64,000 nucleotides of DNA from Competibacter_A sp002352125. GTDB taxonomy: Bacteria > Pseudomonadota > Gammaproteobacteria > Competibacterales > Competibacteraceae. The notes beneath the pieces were generated by a model, which was not told where the DNA came from, searched no databases, and saw only the letters and a list, made by a program, of their open reading frames with translations. The stretch covers positions 3,819 through 67,818 of the forward strand of contig DAOROA010000024.1 of NCBI GenBank assembly GCA_035441325.1, written 5' to 3'. Both the position numbers and the translations under genes were made by a program. Shown here one piece after another: positions 8,611-21,875 of this stretch (its first letter is position 1; every line of letters starts with the position of its first letter).

Positions 8611-9551
8611 TTGCCGCTTCTCCGCAAAAGCCGCCGCACGGCCTGATCCAAGCCAACAAATAGCCCTTGGGGCATGAAGATCATCACGGCCATCAGCAAG
8701 GCACCGTGAATCAGCATTTCATAATCCTCGAACACCACCAGGCCCGCGTGCAACAAGGTCAGGGCAATGGCGCCGCACGCAGCGCCGAAGGTCGAAGCCA
8801 TACCGCCGAGCACGACCATCGTGACCAGTTCTACAGAAACCATCAGGCTGAAAGAATCCGGGCTGACAAAGCCTTGCTGATGGGCAAACAGGCTACCGGC
8901 GAATGCGGCGAACAGCGCCGAGACCACGAAAACCTGGGTTTTCGTGCGACCGGTGTCGATGCCGAGCATCTGGGCGGCGAATTCGGAACCGTGGACGGCG
9001 CGCAGGGCGCGGCCGATACGTGAGTCAATGAGGTTGAGCGATAGCCAAATCGCCAGCAGCATGGCGGCTGCGACCACGGCGTACCAGCGCAAATCGCTAT
9101 CGACCGGCCAGCCGAACAGATCGAGCGTGGGAATGCCGCTCAAGCCATCCGGACCACCGGTCCAGTGAGTGGCCTGCACCATGATGACGTGAACGACGAT
9201 GCCGAATCCGAGGGTCGCCATAGCCAGATAATGGCCGTGTAGGCGCAGGATCGGCCTGGCCAACAGCCAGGCGATCAAGCCGACGACCGTAAGACCAGCG
9301 AACATAGCCAAAGGAGCCGGCCATGCGTAACGGGTGGTCAGAATGCCGGAGGCATAAGCGCCCATACCGAAAAATGCAGCGTGGCCGAGAGAAATCTGGC
9401 CGGCGTACCCCATCAACAGATTGAGGCCAACCGCGAGGATGACGTGCAAGCCGGCGGAAATGCCCACAACAGTAACGAAATAGTTATCCTGGAACAGGAT
9501 TGGGAGCAGGATGATCGCGACCGCGAACACATAGAAACCGGCCAGCCGCAT
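8607..9551 (-). CDS. livM: branched-chain amino acid ABC transporter, permease LivM
   Basis: Inner-membrane permease subunit of 314 residues with about 8-9 hydrophobic segments. It carries the BPD_transp_2 conserved stretches LNLLMGYAGQISLGHAAFFGMGAYASG and, near the C-terminus, VVLGGMASTFGAACGA. It starts 3 bases after the livH stop and overlaps livG by 4 bases. Confidence 0.93.
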   Translation of the reverse strand: MRLAGFYVFAVAIILLPILFQDNYFVTVVGISAGLHVILAVGLNLLMGYAGQISLGHAAFFGMGAYASGILTTRYAWPAPLAMFAGLTVVGLIAWLLARPILRLHGHYLAMATLGFGIVVHVIMVQATHWTGGPDGLSGIPTLDLFGWPVDSDLRWYAVVAAAMLLAIWLSLNLIDSRIGRALRAVHGSEFAAQMLGIDTGRTKTQVFVVSALFAAFAGSLFAHQQGFVSPDSFSLMVSVELVTMVVLGGMASTFGAACGAIALTLLHAGLVVFEDYEMLIHGALLMAVMIFMPQGLFVGLDQAVRRLLRRSGN

Positions 9552-9554
9552 CGG

Positions 9555-10430
9555 TCAAACTCGCTCAGCGGTTTTGTGGCCGAACAGACCCGTCGGCTCG
9601 AAAAACAGCACCATCAACACGAACAGAAAGGCGATGGCATCCTTGTAGCCCGAAGAGATGAACCCGGCACCGAGCGATTCCAATACGCCCAGCAATAAAC
9701 CACCCGTCACGGCACCCATGGGATTACCGATGCCACCAACGATGGCGGCGGAGAAGCCCTTGAGGCCGAGCATCACACCGGCCTCGTAGGAACTGAAGGT
9801 GATGGGTGCGACAAGAATGCCGGCCAACGCGCCAAAACCGGCGGAAAGGCCGTATGCCAGCCGCAACATCACCCGAACGTTGATGCCGACCAGTTTAGCG
9901 GCGGCGCGGTTGAACGAACACGCCAACAGCGCCTTGCCGACCAAGGTACGATCAAAGAAGAGGCGAACCAGCACGACCAGCGCCACGGTGACGCCAAGCA
10001 CCCAGAGGCTTTGCGGTAGCAGCGTGGCGCTGCCAATGCGGATAGGCGTATCCCCAGAAAAAGGCGGCAATGATCGGAAATCCTTTCCCCACAACAACAT
10101 GGCGATGCCGCGCAAGAAGATCGCGGCGCCGATAGTAATGATTATGGTGGCGACAACGGATGCGCCCAGGGCCGGCTCGATGGCGAAGCGTTCCAGCAAC
10201 AAACCCACTATGACCACGATCGTGGTCGCAACGATGGCCGCCAGCGGCAACGGCAAGCCAGCGGCCAACAAGGCAATCGCGGTCATGGCGCCCAGCATCA
10301 CGAACTCGCCTTGGGCGAAGTTCACCACATCGGAAGCGTTATAGATCAGGGCAAAGCCCAAACCCACTAACGCGTAGATGGAACCGACCGTAATGCCAGT
10401 GACTAGAAACTGGAATAACTGATCGAGCAT
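9555..10430 (-). CDS. livH: branched-chain amino acid ABC transporter, permease LivH
   Basis: Inner-membrane permease partner of LivM, 291 residues. It has the typical N-terminal GITVGSIYALVGLGFALIYN and the NFAQGEFVMLGAM block, plus the C-terminal GFSAAIVGGIGNPMGAVTGG loop that contacts the ATPases. It lies 9 bases after the binding-protein gene. Confidence 0.93.
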   Translation of the reverse strand: MLDQLFQFLVTGITVGSIYALVGLGFALIYNASDVVNFAQGEFVMLGAMTAIALLAAGLPLPLAAIVATTIVVIVGLLLERFAIEPALGASVVATIIITIGAAIFLRGIAMLLWGKDFRSLPPFSGDTPIRIGSATLLPQSLWVLGVTVALVVLVRLFFDRTLVGKALLACSFNRAAAKLVGINVRVMLRLAYGLSAGFGALAGILVAPITFSSYEAGVMLGLKGFSAAIVGGIGNPMGAVTGGLLLGVLESLGAGFISSGYKDAIAFLFVLMVLFFEPTGLFGHKTAERV

Positions 10431-10439
10431 CGGCGGGGA

Positions 10440-11579
10440 CTATTCGACAATCTTCCAGCCGCCGTTGCGGATTTCCACCATCTTGAAGGCATCCAAATTC
10501 AAACCCATGTGGTCTTCTGGACTCATGTTGAAGACGCCGGCCGTACCGATGAAACCTTTGGTTTTTTCGATTTCGTCGCGCACCTTGGTTTTGTCGGTGC
10601 CACCAGCGCGCTGAATGGCGCCCACGGCGATATACAGGCCGTCGTAGGCGTGACCGCCGAAGGTGGATACCGGTCCATATTTGGCTTCATATAGTTTCTT
10701 ATAAGCGAGTAATACTGGCTTTTGGGGGTCGGTATCCAACAATTGCTCGGCGACGACCAGAGCTGCCGCCGGTAGCCGGACACCTTCGGCGGCGTCGCCA
10801 GCGAGATCGATGAAGGTCTTGGACGCGACACCGTGAGACTGGTAAAGCGGCAGGGTGATACCGAGTTGCTTGAGGTTCTTGGTGACGATGGCCGGAGCTT
10901 GGCCGAAACCAAAGTTGATGATCACCTGCGCGTCCGAGCCGCGAATCTTGGTCAACTGGGTAGTCATATCGCTGTCCTTGTTGCCATAGGATTCGTCGGC
11001 GACGATGGTGATACCGTATTGAGGCGCCAGTTTGAGAAGCTGTTCGTGCCCGGATTTATCGAAACCGCCGTCACCGGTGATCAGGGCAACCTTGATCAGA
11101 TTGCGCTTACGCAAATCCTCGAAAATCTTGGCGGCGGCCATGCGGTCGGTGTGGGCAACCTTGAATACCCATTTCTTGACGGGTTCGACAATTTCGATTC
11201 CACCGGCCAGGGAGATCAGCGGGATACTTTCCTTTTCGACTTCTGGGATGGCCGCCAAGGTGTCGCCGGAGGTGGTCCCGCCGACAATCATATCAACCTT
11301 GTCGTTTCGGATTAGTCGCTTGACGAAACTGACTGCATCCTGAGCCTTGCCGCCGGTGTCGTAATGGATCAATTCCAACGGGTGACCGTTGATTCCGCCT
11401 TTGGCGTTGATCGCCTCGACGTACATCTGAAGGGTTTTGAGTTCAGGATCGCCCAAAAACGAGGCCGGTCCGGTCACCGTTAGAAAAGAGCCAATCTTGA
11501 TCGGCTCGGCGCCGTTGGCCAAACCACCGGCCCCCAACAACATCGCCGCGAGAATGTTTCTCCAAAATCCGGTTTTCAT
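10440..11579 (-). CDS. branched-chain amino acid ABC transporter, periplasmic binding protein
   Basis: Periplasmic receptor of 379 residues (Peripla_BP_6 / LivJ-LivK fold). The start at 11579 is chosen because GGGGGAT precedes that ATG and it opens directly into a signal peptide (MKTGFWRNILAAMLLGAGGLANGAEP, cleaved near GLANGA). Mature protein features include IKIGSFLTVTGPASFLGDPE, GGTTSGDTLA and GGHAYDGLYIAVGAIQRAG. It heads the liv operon. The ligand could be branched-chain or aromatic amino acids, or an aryl acid, given iorAB and paaK on either side; sequence alone does not decide. Confidence 0.9.
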   Translation of the reverse strand: MKTGFWRNILAAMLLGAGGLANGAEPIKIGSFLTVTGPASFLGDPELKTLQMYVEAINAKGGINGHPLELIHYDTGGKAQDAVSFVKRLIRNDKVDMIVGGTTSGDTLAAIPEVEKESIPLISLAGGIEIVEPVKKWVFKVAHTDRMAAAKIFEDLRKRNLIKVALITGDGGFDKSGHEQLLKLAPQYGITIVADESYGNKDSDMTTQLTKIRGSDAQVIINFGFGQAPAIVTKNLKQLGITLPLYQSHGVASKTFIDLAGDAAEGVRLPAAALVVAEQLLDTDPQKPVLLAYKKLYEAKYGPVSTFGGHAYDGLYIAVGAIQRAGGTDKTKVRDEIEKTKGFIGTAGVFNMSPEDHMGLNLDAFKMVEIRNGGWKIVE

Positions 11580-11678
11580 CGTATCCCCCCGAGTTTGGTT
11601 CTGATCTTGGTTTTTTTCGCGATAGCTGACGAACGGCACGCCTCGCGCGAACAGATGATAATTAATTGTAGACGTTAG

Positions 11679-12305
11679 TTATGCCGTCGATCGTCGGGAA
11701 ACTGCTTTGGCGTGGCCCGCATCCCGGCCGGCATCGAACGCTTTGGCGTTGACGTCCGCCAGCTTGGGCTTGTAAGCGCGAAAGCCCTCGACGATGCATG
11801 TTTTGAGAATCTCGGCGGGGAAGGGCAGGTAGTCGCTGATCGCTCCCAACATGATAGTGTTGACTAGCTTGGCGTTACCCAATTCTTCGGCGATGGCGCC
11901 AGCATCGAACGCGTGGACCTCGATTCCCGCTGCCGCCAGTTCGCCGATGGGGTCGACGGGATAGTCGTACAGTCCGACCGATACGACCGGCGGCGCGATG
12001 CGTAACGTGTTGACCATCGCTACGCCAGTCGGACGAAGGTGGGACAACCAGCGCAGGCTTTCAGCCGCTTCAAAACCGATAAGCAAGTCGGCCTCGCCGG
12101 CATCGATCTGGGGCGAGTAGACCTTGGGGCCGAAACGAACGTGCGAGGAGACGACGCCACCGCGTTGCGCCATGCCGGCGACTTCGGTTTTCTTGACATC
12201 GTAGCCTTGGGCCAAGGCGGCACGAGCCAGCATCTCGGCGGCGGTCATGACGCCTTGACCGCCGATCCCCACCACGAGGATGTTGGTGATACCGTCAGTG
12301 AGCAT
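11679..12305 (-). CDS. iorB: indolepyruvate:ferredoxin oxidoreductase, beta subunit
   Basis: The gamma-domain subunit (POR_gamma fold) that works with IorA to decarboxylate arylpyruvates oxidatively to aryl-acetyl-CoA with reduction of ferredoxin. It has about 208 residues and starts MLTDGITNILVVGIGGQGVM, then GMAQRGGVVSSHVRFG and EADLLIGFEAAESLRWL. The start overlaps the end of iorA by 11 bases; an in-frame ATG at 12311 is an alternative. The longer open frame to 12419 is only read-through of iorA. Translation is probably coupled to iorA. Confidence 0.9.
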   Translation of the reverse strand: MLTDGITNILVVGIGGQGVMTAAEMLARAALAQGYDVKKTEVAGMAQRGGVVSSHVRFGPKVYSPQIDAGEADLLIGFEAAESLRWLSHLRPTGVAMVNTLRIAPPVVSVGLYDYPVDPIGELAAAGIEVHAFDAGAIAEELGNAKLVNTIMLGAISDYLPFPAEILKTCIVEGFRAYKPKLADVNAKAFDAGRDAGHAKAVSRRSTA

Positions 12306-14166
12306 GGCCATGAATCCGAACAGTTTGCGCTTGGGGGCGGGTTTGCACGATGGCTTCGGGTGCACAGGTTTCGACGCACATGTGGCAGCCGGTGCAGGCG
12401 TTGCCGTCGATGCGAGCAAATACCAATTCCTTGCTCTTGCCGCTTTTGGCGGTTACGGTTTCACGGTGGGCAACCGAAATCGCGGGACAACCGAGGTCGA
12501 TGCAGTTACCGCAGCCCGTACATTTGTCGTCGATCACTTCGTAGGGCTGGAATCGCTCGAAGCGGTCGGTGAGCGAGCAGGGACGGTTGGTGATGATGAC
12601 CGATGGCTCCTCCATCTTGATCTCTTCGCGCACCAGTTTGACGATGGTCGGCAGTTCGTAGGGATCGACCATGCGGATACGTTCGGGACGAACGCCCAAC
12701 GCTTCGGCCAGCTTAGCGAAATCCACGCGCGGTGCGGGTAGGCCGTGCAAGTCCTGGCCGGTGCCAGGATTTTCTTGGCCACCGGTCATGCCGACCGAAC
12801 GGTTATCCAGTAGCAACACGGTGACGTTGCCCCGGTTATAGATCATGTTCAGCAAACCCTGCATCCCCATGTGCAGGAAGGTGGAATCGCCGATGACGGC
12901 GACGATGTGTTTTTTCTCATCGGTCTCGCCCCGGCCTTTGTCCATGCCGTGGGCCATGCTGAGCGAGGCGCCCATGCAGGTGCAAGTATCCAACGCGTTC
13001 CAGGGATGCCCGGCCCCGAGCGTGTAGCAGCCGATATCACCGACGATATTGAGGTTGCGGATGTGGGAAAGCGCGAAATAAGGCCCCAGATGCGGGCAAG
13101 AAGCGCACATGGTCGGTGGGCGGGGGAAAACGCTGGCCTGCTGGCGTCTTTGCACTTCGTAGGGTTCGCCCAGCAGGGGTTTGATGGCCGGGCGCAGCAC
13201 GCTAGGCGCCAGTTCGCCGAAGCGCGGCAAAATTTCTTTGCCCCGAACGGCGATACCGGCAGCGCGAATTTCGGTCTCCAGCAATGGCTCGGTTTCTTCG
13301 ACTACGATCAGCGTGTCTACCTTCGAGGCGAGGGCGCGAATTTTTTCCAGCGGAGGAGGGTAACTAAAGCCGAGCTTGAGTACCGGGGCATTGGGAAAAG
13401 TTTCGCGAACGTGCATGAACGCCGGGCCAGAGGTGACGAAGCCGATCCGGTGATCGCTGCCAAGGAAAGTCGCATTCAGGTCGGTGGTTTCGCTCAATTT
13501 CTGGAATTTCCGGTCACGCTCGTGCATCAGCGGCAAACGCGGTTTGGCGTTGGCGGGGGTCATCACCCAGCGTTGGGGATTTTTCTGAAACCCGGCCGCA
13601 CGATGTTGGATACGCTGGCCTGAGACGGTGACCATAGCCTTGACATGGCAAACGCGGGTGGTCATGCGGACGATGACAGGCGCTTCGTATTCTTCGGACA
13701 GGTGGAAGGCCAGCTTGACCATTTCGTAAGCTTCCTGCGAATCGGCCGGTTCCAAAATCGGCATGTGGCCGAAGCGACCCCAGTAACGGGAATCCTGTTC
13801 GTTTTGAGAGGAAGAAAGCCCTACATCGTCGGCCACAACGATGACCAGCCCACCGACCACCCCGGCCAGCGATTGAGTCATGAACGCGTCGGAGGCGACA
13901 TTCATGCCGACGTGCTTCATGGCAGCCAGAGCGCGCGATCCAGCCAGCGAGGCACCGATAGCGACTTCTACCGCCACTTTCTCGTTGACGGACCATTCGG
14001 AGTAGATATCTGGATAAAGCGCGATATTTTCGAGGATTTCGGTGGCGGGCGTGCCGGGATAAGCGGCGGCGACTCGGACTCCGGCCTCCCAAGCGGCGCG
14101 TGCCACCGCTTCGTTGCCGGATAGCAGATGGCGGCTTTCGGCCTGGGCGTGTACCACGGCATTCAT
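12295..14166 (-). CDS. iorA: indolepyruvate:ferredoxin oxidoreductase, alpha subunit
   Basis: Thiamine diphosphate- and Fe-S-dependent oxidoreductase for arylpyruvates, 623 residues. Order of domains: pyrimidine-binding domain (AAYPGTPATEIL, about 31-42), middle domain, TPP domain (DIGCYTLGAGHPWNALDTCTCMG, then GDSTFLHMG and LLLDNRSVGMTGGQENPGTG), and two 4Fe-4S clusters at the C-terminus (CTGCGNC...GCP from residue 549 and CTGCHMCVETCAP from 591). The ATG at 14166 has GAGGT about 10 bases upstream; an open frame extends to 14253 without support. The enzyme is oxygen-sensitive, so it implies anaerobic or micro-aerobic amino-acid oxidation. Confidence 0.94.
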   Translation of the reverse strand: MNAVVHAQAESRHLLSGNEAVARAAWEAGVRVAAAYPGTPATEILENIALYPDIYSEWSVNEKVAVEVAIGASLAGSRALAAMKHVGMNVASDAFMTQSLAGVVGGLVIVVADDVGLSSSQNEQDSRYWGRFGHMPILEPADSQEAYEMVKLAFHLSEEYEAPVIVRMTTRVCHVKAMVTVSGQRIQHRAAGFQKNPQRWVMTPANAKPRLPLMHERDRKFQKLSETTDLNATFLGSDHRIGFVTSGPAFMHVRETFPNAPVLKLGFSYPPPLEKIRALASKVDTLIVVEETEPLLETEIRAAGIAVRGKEILPRFGELAPSVLRPAIKPLLGEPYEVQRRQQASVFPRPPTMCASCPHLGPYFALSHIRNLNIVGDIGCYTLGAGHPWNALDTCTCMGASLSMAHGMDKGRGETDEKKHIVAVIGDSTFLHMGMQGLLNMIYNRGNVTVLLLDNRSVGMTGGQENPGTGQDLHGLPAPRVDFAKLAEALGVRPERIRMVDPYELPTIVKLVREEIKMEEPSVIITNRPCSLTDRFERFQPYEVIDDKCTGCGNCIDLGCPAISVAHRETVTAKSGKSKELVFARIDGNACTGCHMCVETCAPEAIVQTRPQAQTVRIHGHAH

Positions 14167-14263
14167 GATGGTGCGGACCTCGTTTCCAACGGATAGGTGG
14201 TTTTGCGGCGGATTTAGGCTAGGGAAGCCGTTCCGGTTCTCATGATGGATCAAAATTCTAGCG

Positions 14264-14269
14264 ATTATA
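14264..14269 (-). promoter_or_regulatory. -10 element for iorA-iorB
   Basis: A consensus TATAAT on the minus strand lies about 98 bases upstream of the iorA start, in the gap to the KfrA-like gene. The -35 candidate 17 bases further upstream (CAGATT) is weak. Confidence 0.4.
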
Positions 14270-14302
14270 CCCAGCGGTAACTAGGGAATCTGCCACCAGA
14301 AA

Positions 14303-15331
14303 TTATTTTGATTTAGGTGCGGCTTTGCGTTCGGGCCGGTTTTGTCGCTCGCGATCCAGTTGTTGCTGCAGGCGTTGTTGGGTTTCCAAAGCCGCTTTTA
14401 ATTCGCCACGCAGATTTTCGGCAGCGCGCAAGGCTTCAAGATGGCGGGCTTCGCTTTCCTGTAATCCGATTTTTAGCCGTTGCAATTCGGTCGATAGGCC
14501 ATGTTGGCGTTCGTTGGCAACGGCCAGGGTTTCGCGAATCGACGCATTTTCGCGTTCCTGGGTTTCCACGCGAACGTGCCAAGCGTTTTCTCTGTTTTTC
14601 CAGTCAAGCCGTTCGGTTGCGAACGCTTGGCGCTCGGTAGTCCACTCCGAACGGCTTTGTTCGAGAATTTGGGTCAGCCGGGTTTCGTTCGCCTCGCTGC
14701 GTTGGTGTTCGGCTTCGAGCCGTTGCCGCGCTTCGGTTTCTTGCCGCTTCATGTCGGTGCGGGCCTGCTGGAGCGCAGTTTCCAGTTGTTCGACCCGCGC
14801 TTCGGTCTCGATACGGATTTGCGCGACGGTTTCGATGGCGGTCCGGGCGCGTTGTTCGGCAGCTTGAATGGTGGTTTCAGCGGCGGTTCGGCGTTCTTGT
14901 TCCACCAACAGACGGTCGGCGAGTTCGCGGGTGGCTGTCTGCGCGGCTTCGAGTTTGCGATTTAAGCCATTTAATTCGGCTTGAATTCGGCCTTGTTCGG
15001 CGATAGCGGCATCGCGTGCCCGTTCGGCGGTTTCGGCCGCTTGTGTGGCGGCGATCCTTTGCTCCTCGAACACCGCTTCGGCGTGTTGCACAGCTATTTT
15101 CCAGAACGTATCCAGTGCCGCCGCGACCGCTTCGGGAACAGTCGGAAGCAGCATGATCTTTGGCGTCTCGGCCAGTTGTTGCTGCCAACTTTTCAGGTGT
15201 TCGCTGATGGTGGTGTTACTGCCTGTACCGAGCAGTTCGCGCACGCGTTGGATAGTGGGGTTCAGGCCGCGCCCGAGTAGTGTTTCGGCGGCATTCTGAA
15301 CGTCTTCGAAGCTGATTCCAGTGCGGGCCAT
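14303..15331 (-). CDS. KfrA-like DNA-binding coiled-coil protein
   Basis: 342 residues. Residues 1-60 (GISFEDVQNAAETLLGRGLNPTIQRVRELLGTGSNTTISEHLKSW) match the KfrA N-terminal DNA-binding domain, a winged-helix-like fold best known from plasmid stability and partition-associated regulators. Residues about 75-335 are an almost unbroken Ala/Glu/Arg/Gln-rich coiled coil, and the tail is basic (RPERKAAPKSK). Plasmid KfrA binds its own promoter and forms filament-like assemblies; chromosomal copies are poorly characterised. It is divergent from a tyrosine recombinase across a 361-base gap. It could be a mobile-element remnant or a local chromosome organiser. Confidence 0.8.
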   Translation of the reverse strand: MARTGISFEDVQNAAETLLGRGLNPTIQRVRELLGTGSNTTISEHLKSWQQQLAETPKIMLLPTVPEAVAAALDTFWKIAVQHAEAVFEEQRIAATQAAETAERARDAAIAEQGRIQAELNGLNRKLEAAQTATRELADRLLVEQERRTAAETTIQAAEQRARTAIETVAQIRIETEARVEQLETALQQARTDMKRQETEARQRLEAEHQRSEANETRLTQILEQSRSEWTTERQAFATERLDWKNRENAWHVRVETQERENASIRETLAVANERQHGLSTELQRLKIGLQESEARHLEALRAAENLRGELKAALETQQRLQQQLDRERQNRPERKAAPKSK

Positions 15332-15692
15332 GACGGAAAACCTAACGTTGATTGAAAGATGCGTTTAATGATAGTACATAAAATAATTACATAATACGTA
15401 TTTTACGCGTATTCTTTGGAATAAAATTCAAGATTATTACTATAATCATGAATTACGTTTTTGTCGTTGAGCCAGCATTTTTTGCGGATGATCCATGAGC
15501 GTATGAGCCATATACTGTTATTTGAAACGGTCGGTCGTACCACATCCATCGATGCGAGTAGTCCATGACATGCAGGTCCGGCCCCGGCACCGGTGCGCGG
15601 GCTGTTCGTCTTTGCCGAGGCACGCAGCTATAGCTATTCAAACAACGTGTGTTTTACGCTCGCACTCAAAACCCGAAGCTGGAGTTGACCTT
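15332..15692. other. 361-base intergenic region between KfrA-like gene and recombinase gene
   Basis: The left 130 bases are strikingly AT-rich in a GC-rich neighbourhood and contain short inverted repeats (AATACGTATT at 15393-15402, ACGCGT at 15405-15410). The right half is GC-balanced with no convincing gene. A short minus-strand open frame here has no recognisable content. The region is long enough for divergent promoters, operator sites for the KfrA-like protein, and an attachment site for the recombinase. Confidence 0.6.
15384..15411 (-). other. dif-like 28-bp sequence (candidate recombination site)
   Basis: Read on the minus strand the three parts are TACGCGTAAAA, TACGTA and TTATGTAATTA. 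This is the 11-6-11 layout of XerC/XerD sites. Against the gammaproteobacterial dif consensus it matches at 16 of 28 positions by my alignment, including eight in a row (TATTATGT) across the core/XerD-arm junction. Real chromosomal dif sites usually match better, so it may instead be the attachment site of the adjacent recombinase or a chance AT-rich match. Confidence 0.3.
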
Positions 15693-16895
15693 ATGAGCCT
15701 TGCGACCCCAGTCCCAACCGTTCTCCACCAGAACGAAGAAAACGCCCCACAGCCGTCTTCCGGCCCACCACTGCCCCTGGAACGCCTACGGGTGCCGGAA
15801 GCGCTCGATGGTCGCGCTGGCAACAACCGCGCCGGGCCGGACGTGGTCTGCCAACTGGCCGCCGGCAACGACCTGGAAGCCATTCAAGCTTGGCTGGCCG
15901 AATTTCACGACTCGCCGCAAACCCTGCGCAACTACCGCAAGGAAGCCGAGCGCCTGCTGCTGTGGGCGCTGCTGGAATGCGGTAAGCCATTGTCCAGTCT
16001 CACCCGCGAAGACTGCATTCTTTACGAAAATTTCCTGACCGACCCCCAACCCCGCGACCGCTGGTGCGGGCAAAAAGCGCCCCGTTTCAGCTCCCGCTGG
16101 CGGCCATTTCTCGGCCCGCTCAACCCAGCCAGCCGCAAGGTTGCCTTGCTGATCGTCAACTCCCTGTTCGGCTATCTGGTCAAGGCCGGCTATCTTGCTG
16201 GCAACCCGCTGGCGCTGGCTCGGCGCCGAAATCGCGGCCATCAGCCCATGCGCCAGGTTGAGCGGTTTCTCGAACACGATCAATGGCAAGCTCTGTTGGC
16301 CACAGTCGATGAGCTGCCCCGTGACAGCGAGCGCGACCGCCAGCACCACGCCCGCGCTAAGTACCTGACCGCCATCCTCTATCTGCTCGGACCACGGGTC
16401 AGCGAAGTCGCCGGCCACGCCATGAGCAGCTTCGTCCAGGTTCGCGGGCGTTGGTGGTGGCATGTGATCGGCAAGGGTCGCAAGGAAGCCCAGGTTCCGG
16501 TCAACCAGGATATGCTGCAAGCCTTGCGCGACTACCGGCGCTTTTACGGCTTGCCGCCTTTACCCGCGCCGGACGAGACTACTCCGCTGGTGCTGAACCT
16601 CAAGGGAACCGGCGGCATCGGCGACAACATGATCTACCGCATCGTCAAGGATCTGGTCGCTAAGGCAGCGGCCCGGCTGGAAGTGGACGATCCCTATCAA
16701 GCCGACAAGTTGCGTCGCGCCTCCACCCACTGGTTCCGCCATACCAGCATCACTCACCAAGCCGATGCTGGCATCGACATTCAATTTTTGCAACGCAACG
16801 CCCGTCACGCCCGCATCGACACCACCGGTCTGTATCTGCACGCCGAAGAAAAGGAATGGCACGAAACCATGGAGCGGCATCGGCTCAAGGAATAA
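15693..16895 (+). CDS. tyrosine recombinase/integrase
   Basis: A 400-residue site-specific recombinase of the phage-integrase/Xer family. The SAM-like core-binding domain is at about residues 62-175. The catalytic domain holds Arg235 (LLGPRVSEVAG), Lys261 (GKGRK), His346/Arg349 (HWFRH), His372 (RHARID) and the nucleophile Tyr381 (TGLYLH). All catalytic residues are present, so it should be active. The ATG at 15693 has GGAG nine bases before it; the open frame upstream of it (to 15522) has no ribosome site. The N-terminal 60 residues are Pro-rich and unusual for XerC/XerD. No further phage or transposon genes follow. Confidence 0.9.
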   Translation: MSLATPVPTVLHQNEENAPQPSSGPPLPLERLRVPEALDGRAGNNRAGPDVVCQLAAGNDLEAIQAWLAEFHDSPQTLRNYRKEAERLLLWALLECGKPLSSLTREDCILYENFLTDPQPRDRWCGQKAPRFSSRWRPFLGPLNPASRKVALLIVNSLFGYLVKAGYLAGNPLALARRRNRGHQPMRQVERFLEHDQWQALLATVDELPRDSERDRQHHARAKYLTAILYLLGPRVSEVAGHAMSSFVQVRGRWWWHVIGKGRKEAQVPVNQDMLQALRDYRRFYGLPPLPAPDETTPLVLNLKGTGGIGDNMIYRIVKDLVAKAAARLEVDDPYQADKLRRASTHWFRHTSITHQADAGIDIQFLQRNARHARIDTTGLYLHAEEKEWHETMERHRLKE

Positions 16896-17222
16896 CCGGC
16901 GCGGCGTAGCACTGCATTTTCCCCTCGGCTCCATAGCGAGCCATGAACTCCGCCATCGACGGGCATTTTTGAAACTGCGCCCGGTCGATCCCTATCGCGT
17001 AACTCCTTTATTGGAATGCGCCAACTATCTACCAGACAGGCTCGCCTAGCGAACTTGCTGAACTGCGTAGCTAATCAAGAGGAATAAAGTTTCGTCCTCA
17101 TCATTTTCGCGGTTGCGCGACGGGTCAAGGGGTCGGTAGTATGCAAATTTAGACAGGATCGTAATCTGCGGGGCCGCCCGCGCAAGGAATGCAACCAGCC
17201 GCCGTTATTTGAGGAATGAAGC
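16896..17222. other. 327-base intergenic region upstream of gltB
   Basis: No gene is recognisable. An open frame continues to 17049 in one frame, but its translation matches nothing I know. The region presumably holds the gltBD promoter. No clear -35/-10 pair or hairpin stands out. Confidence 0.5.
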
Positions 17223-21872
<4,650 letters not shown>

Positions 21873-21875
21873 ACG

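Noticed and set aside
11648..11668. GATGATAATTAATTG upstream of the liv binding-protein gene
   Set aside because: Only the first seven bases match the repeat core.
15368..15386. A Ter-like site in the KfrA/recombinase gap (AATGATAGTACATAAAAT)
   Set aside because: It needs a base insertion to align and lacks the invariant GATGATGA; left out of the set.
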